From Micromonospora sp. NBC_00421 (lineage in GTDB: Bacteria > Actinomycetota > Actinomycetes > Mycobacteriales > Micromonosporaceae), in the NCBI RefSeq assembly GCF_036017915.1, contig NZ_CP107929.1, positions 6,561,001 through 6,625,000 of the forward strand: DNA of 64,000 bases, written 5' to 3'. This document shows, piece after piece, positions 54,967 through 63,200 of the stretch; the stretch's first letter is position 1, and the number at the start of each line of letters is the position of its first letter. Made by a program: the position numbers and the translations under genes. The notes under the pieces were generated by a model. It saw only the letters and a program-made list of their open reading frames with translations, ran no database searches and had not been told where the DNA came from.

Positions 54967-56115
54967 TCAGTCGCCGGGTAGCTCGTCGGTGTCCGGGTCG
55001 TCGCGGCGCGGGGTGGCGGACGGGGTTGCGGTCTTCGATTCTCCGGCGCGCGGGGTGGCCGAGCGCCCGGTGGTCTTCGGATCGGGTTGGTCCACGCTGA
55101 CGCCGCCCGCCCGGCGGTCCAGCACGCCCTTGTCGAGATGCAGTTCGACCAGGTCGTAGATGATCTCGCGGATGCCGGGGTCACCTGCCGGGACGGCACC
55201 GCCGTCCTCCCGGGTCACCAGGCAGTAGGCGACGTAGTGGCCGCGTACCTGCCAGGCGACGCGGGCGGCGGCGGTGGCGATGGACTCGGTGTCGTCCCCC
55301 GTGGGCATGCCCCGGAACCGGCCCCGCCGGTCGTCGAGCAGCGGCCGGATCCGGTCCCGGACACGCTGGGCGGTGGCCAGGTCGGTCAGGTTGAACAGGC
55401 CGGCGGTGACCAGGTGGTCGTCGTCCGGGGAGCGCAGCGTGGCCCGGACCACCTGGCTGCAGCCGAGGGTGACAAGCAGATCGGCGATCTCACCGGTGGC
55501 CGCGACGGCGCAACTGCCGCTGGACTGGGTCTTGAGCACCTGGTACTCGTGCCGGTCGGCGCCGACGACCAGTTTCTTGTCCGGGAAGACCTCCTTGACC
55601 GTCAACGGCTGCCGGTCGGTGCCCCGGGAGTCCAGCGGGCCGGCGGCGACCGGGGCGGCGGTGCTCGGCGGCGCGGTCGGCGTGGCCTGCCCGTTCTGCG
55701 CCGGGTCGTCGGTGGAGGTGCGGTCGATGAGCAGGACGGCTCCGCCGAGTCCGCAGAGGCCGAACAGCATCAGCACGGCGGCCCCACCGACGACGACCTG
55801 CCAGAGCCGGCCACCCCGACCGTCACCGGTGCGGCGGGACCGGGGGCCGTCCGATGCGGACGTGTGGGTGTGACCGTGGGCACCCGTGGGCGGCACCTGG
55901 ACGGAGGAGCGGACCGGGACGGGGTCGGCGGCCGGGAGGGCCGGCCGGTTGGCCCGGGGCAGTGAGGGGGCCGGGAAGCGGGACGGGGAGGGTCCGGCCG
56001 GTGCGGTCGGGGCGGGCTGGAACAGCGGTAGATCCGCCCCGGGCTGCGGGTTCTCCTCAAACGCGTCCTCAGCGGACTCGTACCGATATACCATGTCGCT
56101 CAGAGTAGGGTTCAT
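54967..56115 (-). CDS. Membrane-anchored hypothetical protein with extracytoplasmic domain
   Basis: I choose ATG 56115 (MNPTLSDMVYRYESAEDAFE), which follows AAAGAGGCG; the product has 382 residues. About 100 Pro-rich cytoplasmic residues precede one membrane helix (LWQVVVGGAAVLMLFGLCGL), then a Pro/Thr linker and a globular outside domain (VFPDKKLVVGADRHEYQVLK, VTLGCSQVVRATLRSPDD, VRGHYVAYCLVTREDGGAVP), ending in a low-complexity tail. No family is recognised; the topology resembles Micromonospora membrane-tethered proteins of unknown role. Confidence 0.72.
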   Translation of the reverse strand: MNPTLSDMVYRYESAEDAFEENPQPGADLPLFQPAPTAPAGPSPSRFPAPSLPRANRPALPAADPVPVRSSVQVPPTGAHGHTHTSASDGPRSRRTGDGRGGRLWQVVVGGAAVLMLFGLCGLGGAVLLIDRTSTDDPAQNGQATPTAPPSTAAPVAAGPLDSRGTDRQPLTVKEVFPDKKLVVGADRHEYQVLKTQSSGSCAVAATGEIADLLVTLGCSQVVRATLRSPDDDHLVTAGLFNLTDLATAQRVRDRIRPLLDDRRGRFRGMPTGDDTESIATAAARVAWQVRGHYVAYCLVTREDGGAVPAGDPGIREIIYDLVELHLDKGVLDRRAGGVSVDQPDPKTTGRSATPRAGESKTATPSATPRRDDPDTDELPGD

Positions 56116-56186
56116 CGCCTCTTTAGGTGATAAAACCGGGAAAAGTGTACGTGGGCGCGTCGAATCCACTTCGCCGTTCGCCGGCA

Positions 56187-56228
56187 GGCTGGCGGCGGGC
56201 TGGCGGCGGGCTGGCGGCGGGCTGGTGG
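56187..56228. repeat. 11-bp tandem repeat before the RsmC-like gene
   Basis: GGCTGGCGGCG occurs three times (56187-56219) with a partial fourth copy, ending 12 nt before GTG 56241, so copy-number change would alter spacing of the translation start region. Confidence 0.8.
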
Positions 56229-56240
56229 AAGAATGCCCCG

Positions 56241-56846
56241 GTGACCGGCGACCACTACTTCACCCCGGAGCCCAGCGCCCCGGCCCGCCCCCGCGAGGTC
56301 GAGTTCCACGTCGCCGGGCGTGACTACGCGCTGGCCTCCGCCAGCGGCGTCTTCTCCGCCGCCCGGCTCGACCCCGGCACCGCCGTTCTGCTGCGCAAGG
56401 CCGACCTGCCGACCGCCGCGACCGGCGGCCACCTGCTCGACATCGGCTCCGGGTTCGGGCCGATCAGCTGCGTGCTGGCCGACCTCGCCCCGACCGCCAC
56501 CGTGTGGGCGGTCGACGTCAACGAGCGGGCCCGTGCGTTGACCGCCGCGAACGCCGCCCGGATCGACGCCGCCGACCGGGTACGCGCGGTCGCCCCGGAC
56601 GAGGTGCCGGCCGACGTCACCTTCACCCAGGTCTGGTCCAACCCGCCGATCCACATCGGCAAGCCCGAGCTGCACGGGCTGCTGCGCCACTGGCTGCCCC
56701 GGCTCGCCCCGGACGGTGTCGGCTGGCTGGTGGTGGCCCGGCACCTAGGCGGCGACTCGCTGCACCGCTGGCTGTCCGACGAGGGCTTCGCGGTGACCCG
56801 GCACGCCGGCCAGAAGGGCTACCGGGTGCTGCGGGTCACCCGGTAA
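56241..56846 (+). CDS. RsmC/RlmG-like class I methyltransferase
   Basis: GTG 56241 ([20 protein letters not shown]) gives 201 residues. The SAM motif LLDIGSGFGPISCVLADLAP and the NPPxH motif (WSNPPIHIGK), characteristic of guanine-N2 methyltransferases of rRNA, are present. This is the catalytic MTS domain alone, as common in actinobacteria. The next gene, an ABC-F protein acting on ribosomes, begins 41 nt later on the same strand. Confidence 0.85.
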   Translation: MTGDHYFTPEPSAPARPREVEFHVAGRDYALASASGVFSAARLDPGTAVLLRKADLPTAATGGHLLDIGSGFGPISCVLADLAPTATVWAVDVNERARALTAANAARIDAADRVRAVAPDEVPADVTFTQVWSNPPIHIGKPELHGLLRHWLPRLAPDGVGWLVVARHLGGDSLHRWLSDEGFAVTRHAGQKGYRVLRVTR

Positions 56847-56887
56847 TCCGGTGTCGCCCGGCCCCGCGCCTCGGGCAGGATGCCGGC

Positions 56888-58567
56888 GTGGGATACGTGG
56901 ACGTGGCAGCGGTCGGGCACATCCTCCCGGACGGTCGGGAGCTCTTCTCCGACGTGTCGTTCCGGGTCGGTGAGGGTGCCAAGGTCGCCCTGGTCGGGCC
57001 GAACGGCGCCGGCAAGACGACGCTGCTGCGGATGGTCGCCGGTGACCTGCCGGTGCGCACCGGCGCGATCGCCCGCTCCGGTGGGCTCGGGGTGATGCGG
57101 CAGTTCATCGGCATGATCGGCGACGAGTCGACGCTTGCCGACCTGGCCCTGTCGCTGGCCCCGCCGGCGCTGCGCGACGCCGGTCGCCGGCTCGCCGACA
57201 CCGAGCAGGCCATGCGGGCGGCCGAGCTGCGTGGCAAGTACAGCACCGCCGCCGGCAAGGCCCAGCTGGCGTACGCGGACGCGCTTGCCGCCTGGGGCGA
57301 GGCCGGCGGGTACGACGCCGAGGTGCTCTTCGACACCGTCACCACCACCGTGCTCGACCTGCCCTGGGACGCGTCCCGGGACCGGCCGGTGCGGACCCTC
57401 TCCGGGGGCCAGCAGAAGCGCTTCGCCCTGGAGCTGCTGCTGCGCGGCACCGAGGAGGTGCTGCTGCTCGACGAGCCGGACAACTTCCTCGACGTGCCCG
57501 GCAAACGCTGGCTGGAGCAGCGGCTGCGCGAGTCCGCCAAGTCGGTGCTGTACGTCTCGCACGACCGGGAGCTGCTGGCGCACACCGCCGACCGGGTGGT
57601 CGCCGTGGAAGGGGGCAGCGCATGGGTGCACCCGGGCGGCTTCGCCAGCTGGCACGAGGCCCGGACGGCCCGGCACGCCCGCCTCGACGAGCTGCGCCGC
57701 CGCTGGGACGAGGAGCACCAGAAGCTGCGTGAGCTGATGCTGATGTACAAGCAGAAGGCCGCCTACAACGACGGGTTGGCCTCCCGCTACCAGGCCGCGC
57801 AGACCCGGTTGCGCAAGTTCGAGGAGGCCGGGCCGCCGCCCGTACCGCCGAAGGACCAGGACATCCGGATGCGGCTGGCCGGCGGGCGGACCGGCAAGCG
57901 CGCGGTGATCTGCGAGCAGCTTGAGCTCGACGGCCTGACCTACCCCTTCGACCTGGAGCTGTGGTACGGCGACCGGGTGGCGGTGCTCGGTGCCAACGGC
58001 ACCGGCAAGTCGCACTTCCTGCGCCTGCTGGCCCGGGGCGGCACCGACCCCGACCCGGCCAACGGCCCGGTCGACGGGGCCGCCGCACTCGCCCCGGTGG
58101 CCCACGGCGGAGCGGTCCGGCTCGGCGCCCGGGTCCGGCCGGGGCACTTCTCGCAGACCCACGACCGGCCGGAGCTGATGGCGAAGACCCTGGTCGAGGC
58201 GCTGTGGCGGGGCGACGAGCACCGGCAGGGGATGGACCGGCACGCGGCGATGGCGGCGTTGAGCCGCTACGAGCTGGCCGGTCAGGGAGACCAACGTTTC
58301 GGCACCCTGTCCGGCGGTCAGCAGGCCCGGTTCCTGGTGCTGCTGCTGGAGCTGTCCGGGGCCACCCTGCTGCTGCTCGACGAGCCGACCGACAACCTCG
58401 ACCTGGCCTCGGCCGAGGCGTTGGAGGCGGGGATGGCCGCGTTCGCCGGGACGGTGGTCGCGGTCACCCACGACCGCTGGTTCACCCGCTCGTTCGACCG
58501 CTTCGTGCTGTTCCGGGGCGACGGCGACGTGGTGGAGACCCCGGAGCCGGTCTGGGACGTGGGCTGA
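56888..58567 (+). CDS. ABC-F family ATPase (ribosome-associated)
   Basis: GTG 56888 (MGYVDVAAVGHILPDGRELF) after GGGCAGGATGCC; 559 residues without membrane helices. Two ABC domains: Walker A GPNGAGKTT and GANGTGKSH, signatures LSGGQQKRF and LSGGQQARF, Walker B VLLLDEPDNFLD and LLLLDEPTDNLD. A charged interdomain linker (RRRWDEEHQKLRELMLMYKQ) matches the ABC-F P-site tRNA interaction motif. Family members either protect ribosomes from antibiotics or tune translation; which applies here is unknown. The second domain's Walker A departs slightly (KSH). Confidence 0.9.
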   Translation: MGYVDVAAVGHILPDGRELFSDVSFRVGEGAKVALVGPNGAGKTTLLRMVAGDLPVRTGAIARSGGLGVMRQFIGMIGDESTLADLALSLAPPALRDAGRRLADTEQAMRAAELRGKYSTAAGKAQLAYADALAAWGEAGGYDAEVLFDTVTTTVLDLPWDASRDRPVRTLSGGQQKRFALELLLRGTEEVLLLDEPDNFLDVPGKRWLEQRLRESAKSVLYVSHDRELLAHTADRVVAVEGGSAWVHPGGFASWHEARTARHARLDELRRRWDEEHQKLRELMLMYKQKAAYNDGLASRYQAAQTRLRKFEEAGPPPVPPKDQDIRMRLAGGRTGKRAVICEQLELDGLTYPFDLELWYGDRVAVLGANGTGKSHFLRLLARGGTDPDPANGPVDGAAALAPVAHGGAVRLGARVRPGHFSQTHDRPELMAKTLVEALWRGDEHRQGMDRHAAMAALSRYELAGQGDQRFGTLSGGQQARFLVLLLELSGATLLLLDEPTDNLDLASAEALEAGMAAFAGTVVAVTHDRWFTRSFDRFVLFRGDGDVVETPEPVWDVG

Positions 58568-58662
58568 GCCACCCGCATGGACCGTGAGGGGCCGACCACG
58601 CCTGGTCATCGGGCGGGGTCGTCGCCGGTCGGGGCCGGTCCGGCCGGCATAGGGTGGATCCC

Positions 58663-59616
58663 GTGACTGAGATGACCTACCGCCGGCTGGGCGACTCCGG
58701 GCTCGTGGTGTCCGTGGTCGGCATCGGCTGCAACAACTTCGGCCGCAAGCTCGACCTCGACGGCACCCGGGCGGTGGTCGACGCCGCGCTCGACGCCGGG
58801 ATCACCTTCTTCGACACCGCCGACATCTACGGCGAGCCGCCGGGTGGCTCCGAGGAGCTGCTCGGGCAGGCCCTCAAGGGTCGGCGGGACGACGTGGTGC
58901 TGGCAACCAAGTTCGGCATGTCGATGGGCGGCCGCAACGGCCGCGACTTCGGGGTGCGCGGCTCCCGGCGGTACGTCGTACGGGCCGTCGAGGCGTCACT
59001 GCGCCGGCTCGGCACCGACCACATCGACCTCTACCAGCTGCACGAGCCCGACCCGGACACCCCGGTCGACGAGACGCTCGCCGCGCTGGACGACCTGGTC
59101 CGCGCCGGCAAGGTGCGCTACCTGGGCAACTCCAACTTCTCCGGTTGGCAGATCGCCGACGCCGACTGGACGGCGAAGACCCGGGGGCTGACCCGGTTCG
59201 TCAGCGCGCAGAACCACTACAACCTGCTGCACCGGGACGCCGAGGTGGAGATCGTCCCGGCCTGCGAGCGCTTCGGCCTGGGTCTGCTGCCGTTCTTCCC
59301 GCTGGCCAACGGGCTGCTCACCGGCAAGTACCAGCGTAACGCCGCCCCGCCCGCCGGCAGCCGCCTCTCCGGCGGTGGCCGGTACGCCGAGCGGCTGGCC
59401 GCCGCCCGCTGGGACACCATCGAGGCGCTGGAGTCGTACGCGTCGCAGCGGGGGCTCAGCCTGCTCCAGGTCGCCATCGGCGGGCTGGCCGCCCGGCCTG
59501 CGGTGGCCTCCGTCATCGCCGGGGCGACCACCCCCGAGCAGGTGCGGGCGAACGCTGCCGCCGGCACCTGGCAGCCCACCGACGCCGACCTCGACGCCCT
59601 GGACGCCCTGCTCTGA
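58663..59616 (+). CDS. Aldo/keto reductase
   Basis: GTG 58663 (MTEMTYRRLGDSGLVVSVVG) gives 317 residues. The TIM-barrel NADPH enzyme signature is complete: FFDTADIYG (Asp and Tyr), VLATKFGM (Lys), YQLHEPDPDTP (His), and the phosphate-binding end VIAGATTPEQVRAN. Substrate unknown; the family reduces aldehydes or ketones. It is the last plus-strand gene, converging on the secreted-protein genes. Confidence 0.9.
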   Translation: MTEMTYRRLGDSGLVVSVVGIGCNNFGRKLDLDGTRAVVDAALDAGITFFDTADIYGEPPGGSEELLGQALKGRRDDVVLATKFGMSMGGRNGRDFGVRGSRRYVVRAVEASLRRLGTDHIDLYQLHEPDPDTPVDETLAALDDLVRAGKVRYLGNSNFSGWQIADADWTAKTRGLTRFVSAQNHYNLLHRDAEVEIVPACERFGLGLLPFFPLANGLLTGKYQRNAAPPAGSRLSGGGRYAERLAAARWDTIEALESYASQRGLSLLQVAIGGLAARPAVASVIAGATTPEQVRANAAAGTWQPTDADLDALDALL

Positions 59617-59622
59617 CGGTCG

Positions 59623-60171
59623 TCAGCCGCCCAGCCCGGCCGGTTGGTCCCCGGGCCGAGGGCCGGCGCGGCGGCGACGCCACAGCAGCAGGGCCGCCCC
59701 GGCGACGACCACCACGAGGCCGCCGGCCAGCCACGGCCACCAGCCGGCCCCGGCCGCCTCCGCCCCGGCCGCCGGGCGCGCGGCGGCGACCGGTGACGGC
59801 GACTGGGCCACCCGGGCCTGCACCCGGGCGCTCGCCGTGCTGAGGTACGGGGCAGGTGCGCTGACAGTCACCCGCCAGTCGCCGGGGGAGAGCAGCGCAC
59901 CGCTGCTGTAGAAGCCCTGCCCCTCTGCCGCCGGGGCGATCTGCACCGGCCCGGCCGTCCGGCCACCCTCGCCCTCGGCGGTCAGGGTGAGCAGCACCGG
60001 CTGGTCCAGGCGGTGGCCGTCGGCGTGCACGGCCTGCACGGTGATCCCGCCGGCTCCGTCACCGGCCACTGTCAGCTTCAACTTGCCGTCGTGCGCCGCC
60101 GCCGGACCCGCCGGCAGGGCCACCAGGCCCGCCGCGACCAGCGCGGCGGCGAAAACTCTGAAGGTACGCAT
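59623..60171 (-). CDS. Secreted, C-terminally membrane-anchored protein
   Basis: ATG 60171 after GGAAGGGGACG; 182 residues. A signal peptide (MRTFRVFAAALVAAGLVALP, then AGPAAAHDG) is followed by an Ig/FixH- or YtkA-like beta domain (KLKLTVAGDGAGGITVQAV, LTAEGEGGRTAGPVQIAPAA, LSPGDWRVTVSAPAP), an Ala/Pro linker and a terminal helix WWPWLAGGLVVVVAGAALLL with an Arg-rich stop-transfer tail. This resembles actinobacterial CopC-like surface proteins. It lies 77 nt downstream of the large secreted protein gene, separated by a hairpin. Confidence 0.75.
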   Translation of the reverse strand: MRTFRVFAAALVAAGLVALPAGPAAAHDGKLKLTVAGDGAGGITVQAVHADGHRLDQPVLLTLTAEGEGGRTAGPVQIAPAAEGQGFYSSGALLSPGDWRVTVSAPAPYLSTASARVQARVAQSPSPVAAARPAAGAEAAGAGWWPWLAGGLVVVVAGAALLLWRRRRAGPRPGDQPAGLGG

Positions 60172-60193
60172 CGACGTCCCCTTCCGATGTGGA

Positions 60194-60235
60194 GGGGCCG
60201 CCCCCACCGTCGGTGTCGACGGTGGGAGCGGCCCC
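60194..60235 (-). terminator. Hairpin between the two secreted-protein genes
   Basis: GGGGCCGCCCCCACCGTCG (60194-60212) and CGACGGTGGGAGCGGCCCC (60217-60235) pair at 18 of 19 positions around GTGT, 13 nt past the stop of the large gene. It may terminate or reduce readthrough into the small gene. Confidence 0.75.
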
Positions 60236-60248
60236 GGTAGTGGTGGTG

Positions 60249-63200
60249 TTACAGCGAACCGCCCGCGGCGATCCGGGTGGGGTCGGCACCGAGCCGACCG
60301 GCCCCGTCCACCGACTTGTTGTCGTTCGCCTTGACGCCGGCCTTGGTGGCCGCGCCACCGAGCCGGACGATCATGGCGTCGGCGTCCCGGACCAGCACGT
60401 CCCGGACGTCGGTGTCGGTCACCAGGGCGGCATCGTTGGCCAACGCCTTGAAGGCGGTCAACTGCTGCACCGCCCGCTTGTCGTTGCCCGCCGCCTCGGA
60501 CTCCCGCACCGCGTCCAGCTTGTTGGACAGCTGACGGTGCGCCTTGGTGGAGAGTCGTCCGGTCGCCTTGAACCGGTCCAGCAGGTTCTGCATGTCCCGG
60601 AACGAGGTGGTGACGTAGAACCGGACCGACGAGGTGGTGGAGTTGCCCGCCTTGTCGGTCGCGGTCACCTTCAGCTCGTGCAGGCCGAGCGGCAGCTCGT
60701 ACAGCGCCTGCAGGGTGCCGCTGGCGTACGCCCGGCCGTCCAGCACGCCGGAGGTCGTCTTGATGCCGGAGGTCGGGTCGACCGCCTGCCACGAAATCCG
60801 GACGTCCTGGCTGTCACCGTAGAGCTGGCCGTCGGCGATGCCGGAGACCAGCAGCGTCGGCTTGGTGCCGTCGATCTTCACGACCGCCGACTTCAGCGAC
60901 TCGACGTTGCCGGCGGCGTCGGTGGCCCGGTACAGCAGCTCGTGCGTGCCGTCCCCGGTCACCTCGACCGGCGTGGTGTACGCCGTCCAGGCGCCACCGT
61001 CGAGCGACCACTCCAGCTTCTTGACCCCTGAACCGGCGTCGGTGGAGGTGATCACCACCGGGACGGTGCCGTTGTGCCAGCCGTCGTCGTTCGCCGGGGC
61101 GAACGCCGCCGAGCTGACCGGCGCGGTGGCGTCGATCTTCACGGCGACCTTCTTCGTCGCCTCCACGTTGCCGGCCGCGTCCGTCGACCGGAACCGCACC
61201 TCGTGCGTGCCGTCCCCGGTGACCTGCACCGGCTCGGTGTACGCGGTCCACGTGGTGGCCCCGTCGAGCTGGTACTCGGTGCTCGCCACCCCGCTACCGC
61301 CGGCCTCGTCGGCAGCCGCCAGCGTCACGGTGACCGGGCCGGTGTGCCAACCCTCGGTCGGGGTGCCGGAGACGGTGGCCGTGGTCACCGGGGCGGTCGT
61401 GTCGGCCGCCTTGGTGGAGAGCCGGAAGTAGTCGAACGAGGCCGTCTTCGAGGTGGCCGCGTTCGCACCGAGGGTGAACAGACCGATCTTCGGGGTGGCC
61501 CCGACGGCGCTGTTCGTCACCGTCTCGAACGTGGTCCACTCCTGCCCGTCCGCCGAGTAGGACGCGGTGAAGGTGTCACCGGCCCGGGCCAGCCGCAGGT
61601 ACCACACCGCCGAGGTCAGGTTGGAGACCTGCGGCTGCGGGTTCTGCGTCACCCCGGCGAGTTCGCCACGGAACTCGATCCGCCGGGAGGCCGTCTGACC
61701 GGCCTGGTTGTCCACGATGAAGTCCAACTTGACGTAGTTGTCGTCGTCGGCGTGGACGATCAGACCGGCCTGCTGGTACTGCTCGGCCAGCGCGCTGCCG
61801 TCGACCTTCGTCTCCAGGGTCCAGTCGCCGGTCGGCGCGGTCTGGAGGATGAAGTTCGTCGGCCCGGTGTTGCTGGTGCCGTAGATGTCACCCTTCGGCA
61901 CGTCGATCTTCAGCGCGCCGTCGGCCACCCGGTAGGCGGCCGGGTCCTCTCGGAGCACCGCGTTCCACCGGCACTTGTCGAGCGTGGTGCCGGTGAACTC
62001 GTCAGACGGGGCGACCGGGCCGGCCGGGGCGTCCGGCGAGACCACGAACGAGTCGAAGACCGCGTCCACCACCGGCGCGGTGGTGCCGCCGTTGAGGGCG
62101 AGCAGCCCGATCCGCGGGTTGGTGATGCCGGCCAGCGCGGCGGACCGGCCGACCGGGGTGAACGTCGCACCGTCGGTGGAGTACGCCGCGGTGAGGTTGG
62201 TGCCGTCGCTGATCAGCCGCAGCCAGATGGTGTCACCGGCGGGTGCGGCCACGGCGTCGGCCGCGTCGTTGCGCGGGGTCGCCGCGGTCTCCCGGATGAA
62301 CTCCACCTTGCGGGAACCGCCGTAGAGCAGGTCCACCTTGGCGTAGTTGTCGTCGTCGCCGTAGATCAGCAGGCCGGCCTGCTGGTAGTCGGCGGTGACT
62401 GGCACGGTGACCTTGGTGGTGGCCTGCCAGGCCCCGCTGGGTGCGGGCTGGAGCACCAGGTTGGTCGCGTCGTTGCGGGTGCCGTACAGGTCACCGGAGG
62501 CGGTGGGCAGCCGCAGCGCCCCGTCGGAGACCGAGTAGAGCTGGTTCTCCCGGACGACCGACCAACGGTCCTTGTTCAGGCTGTTGCCGGCGAAGTCGTC
62601 CGACCGCGCTCCGAGGCAGGAGTTGGTCGGCGCGTCCACCTTCACCGGGACGGTCGCGTATGACTTCGCGCCCCGCTTGTCCGTCACCGTCAGGGTGGCG
62701 GTGAAGGTGCCCGGGGTGGTGTACGTGTGGGTGGCGTCCAGGGTGGTCGCCGTCCCGCCGTCACCGAAGTCCCAGGCGTACGTCAGCGGGGTGTCGCCCT
62801 CGGCGTCGGTGGCCGTGCCCTTGAAGGCGACGGTGACCGGCGCGGTGCCGGTCGCCGGGGTGGCGGTGGCCGTCACCTGCGGCGGCGCGTTGTCGGTGAC
62901 GCCCCGGCCGATGAAGTCCATCCAGTTGACGTTGACCAGCGAACCGGTGCCACCGGCCGGGTCCTTGGCGACGAAGTACAGCGCGCCCTCGGCCGCACCG
63001 GTCACCGGCGCGGTCACGTCGACGAACTGCTGCCAACCGCCCGTGCTGGGCACGACGGCCGTCGCCACGATCGGGCCGTCGACGGCGCCGGCGTGCACGT
63101 CGATCCGACCGCCCTGGACCTCGGAGGCCGCCCGGAACCGGATCTGGTCGACCCCGGTCAGGTTGGCCGGGTCGAGCGACCACCAGTCGCCGTCCTCGAT

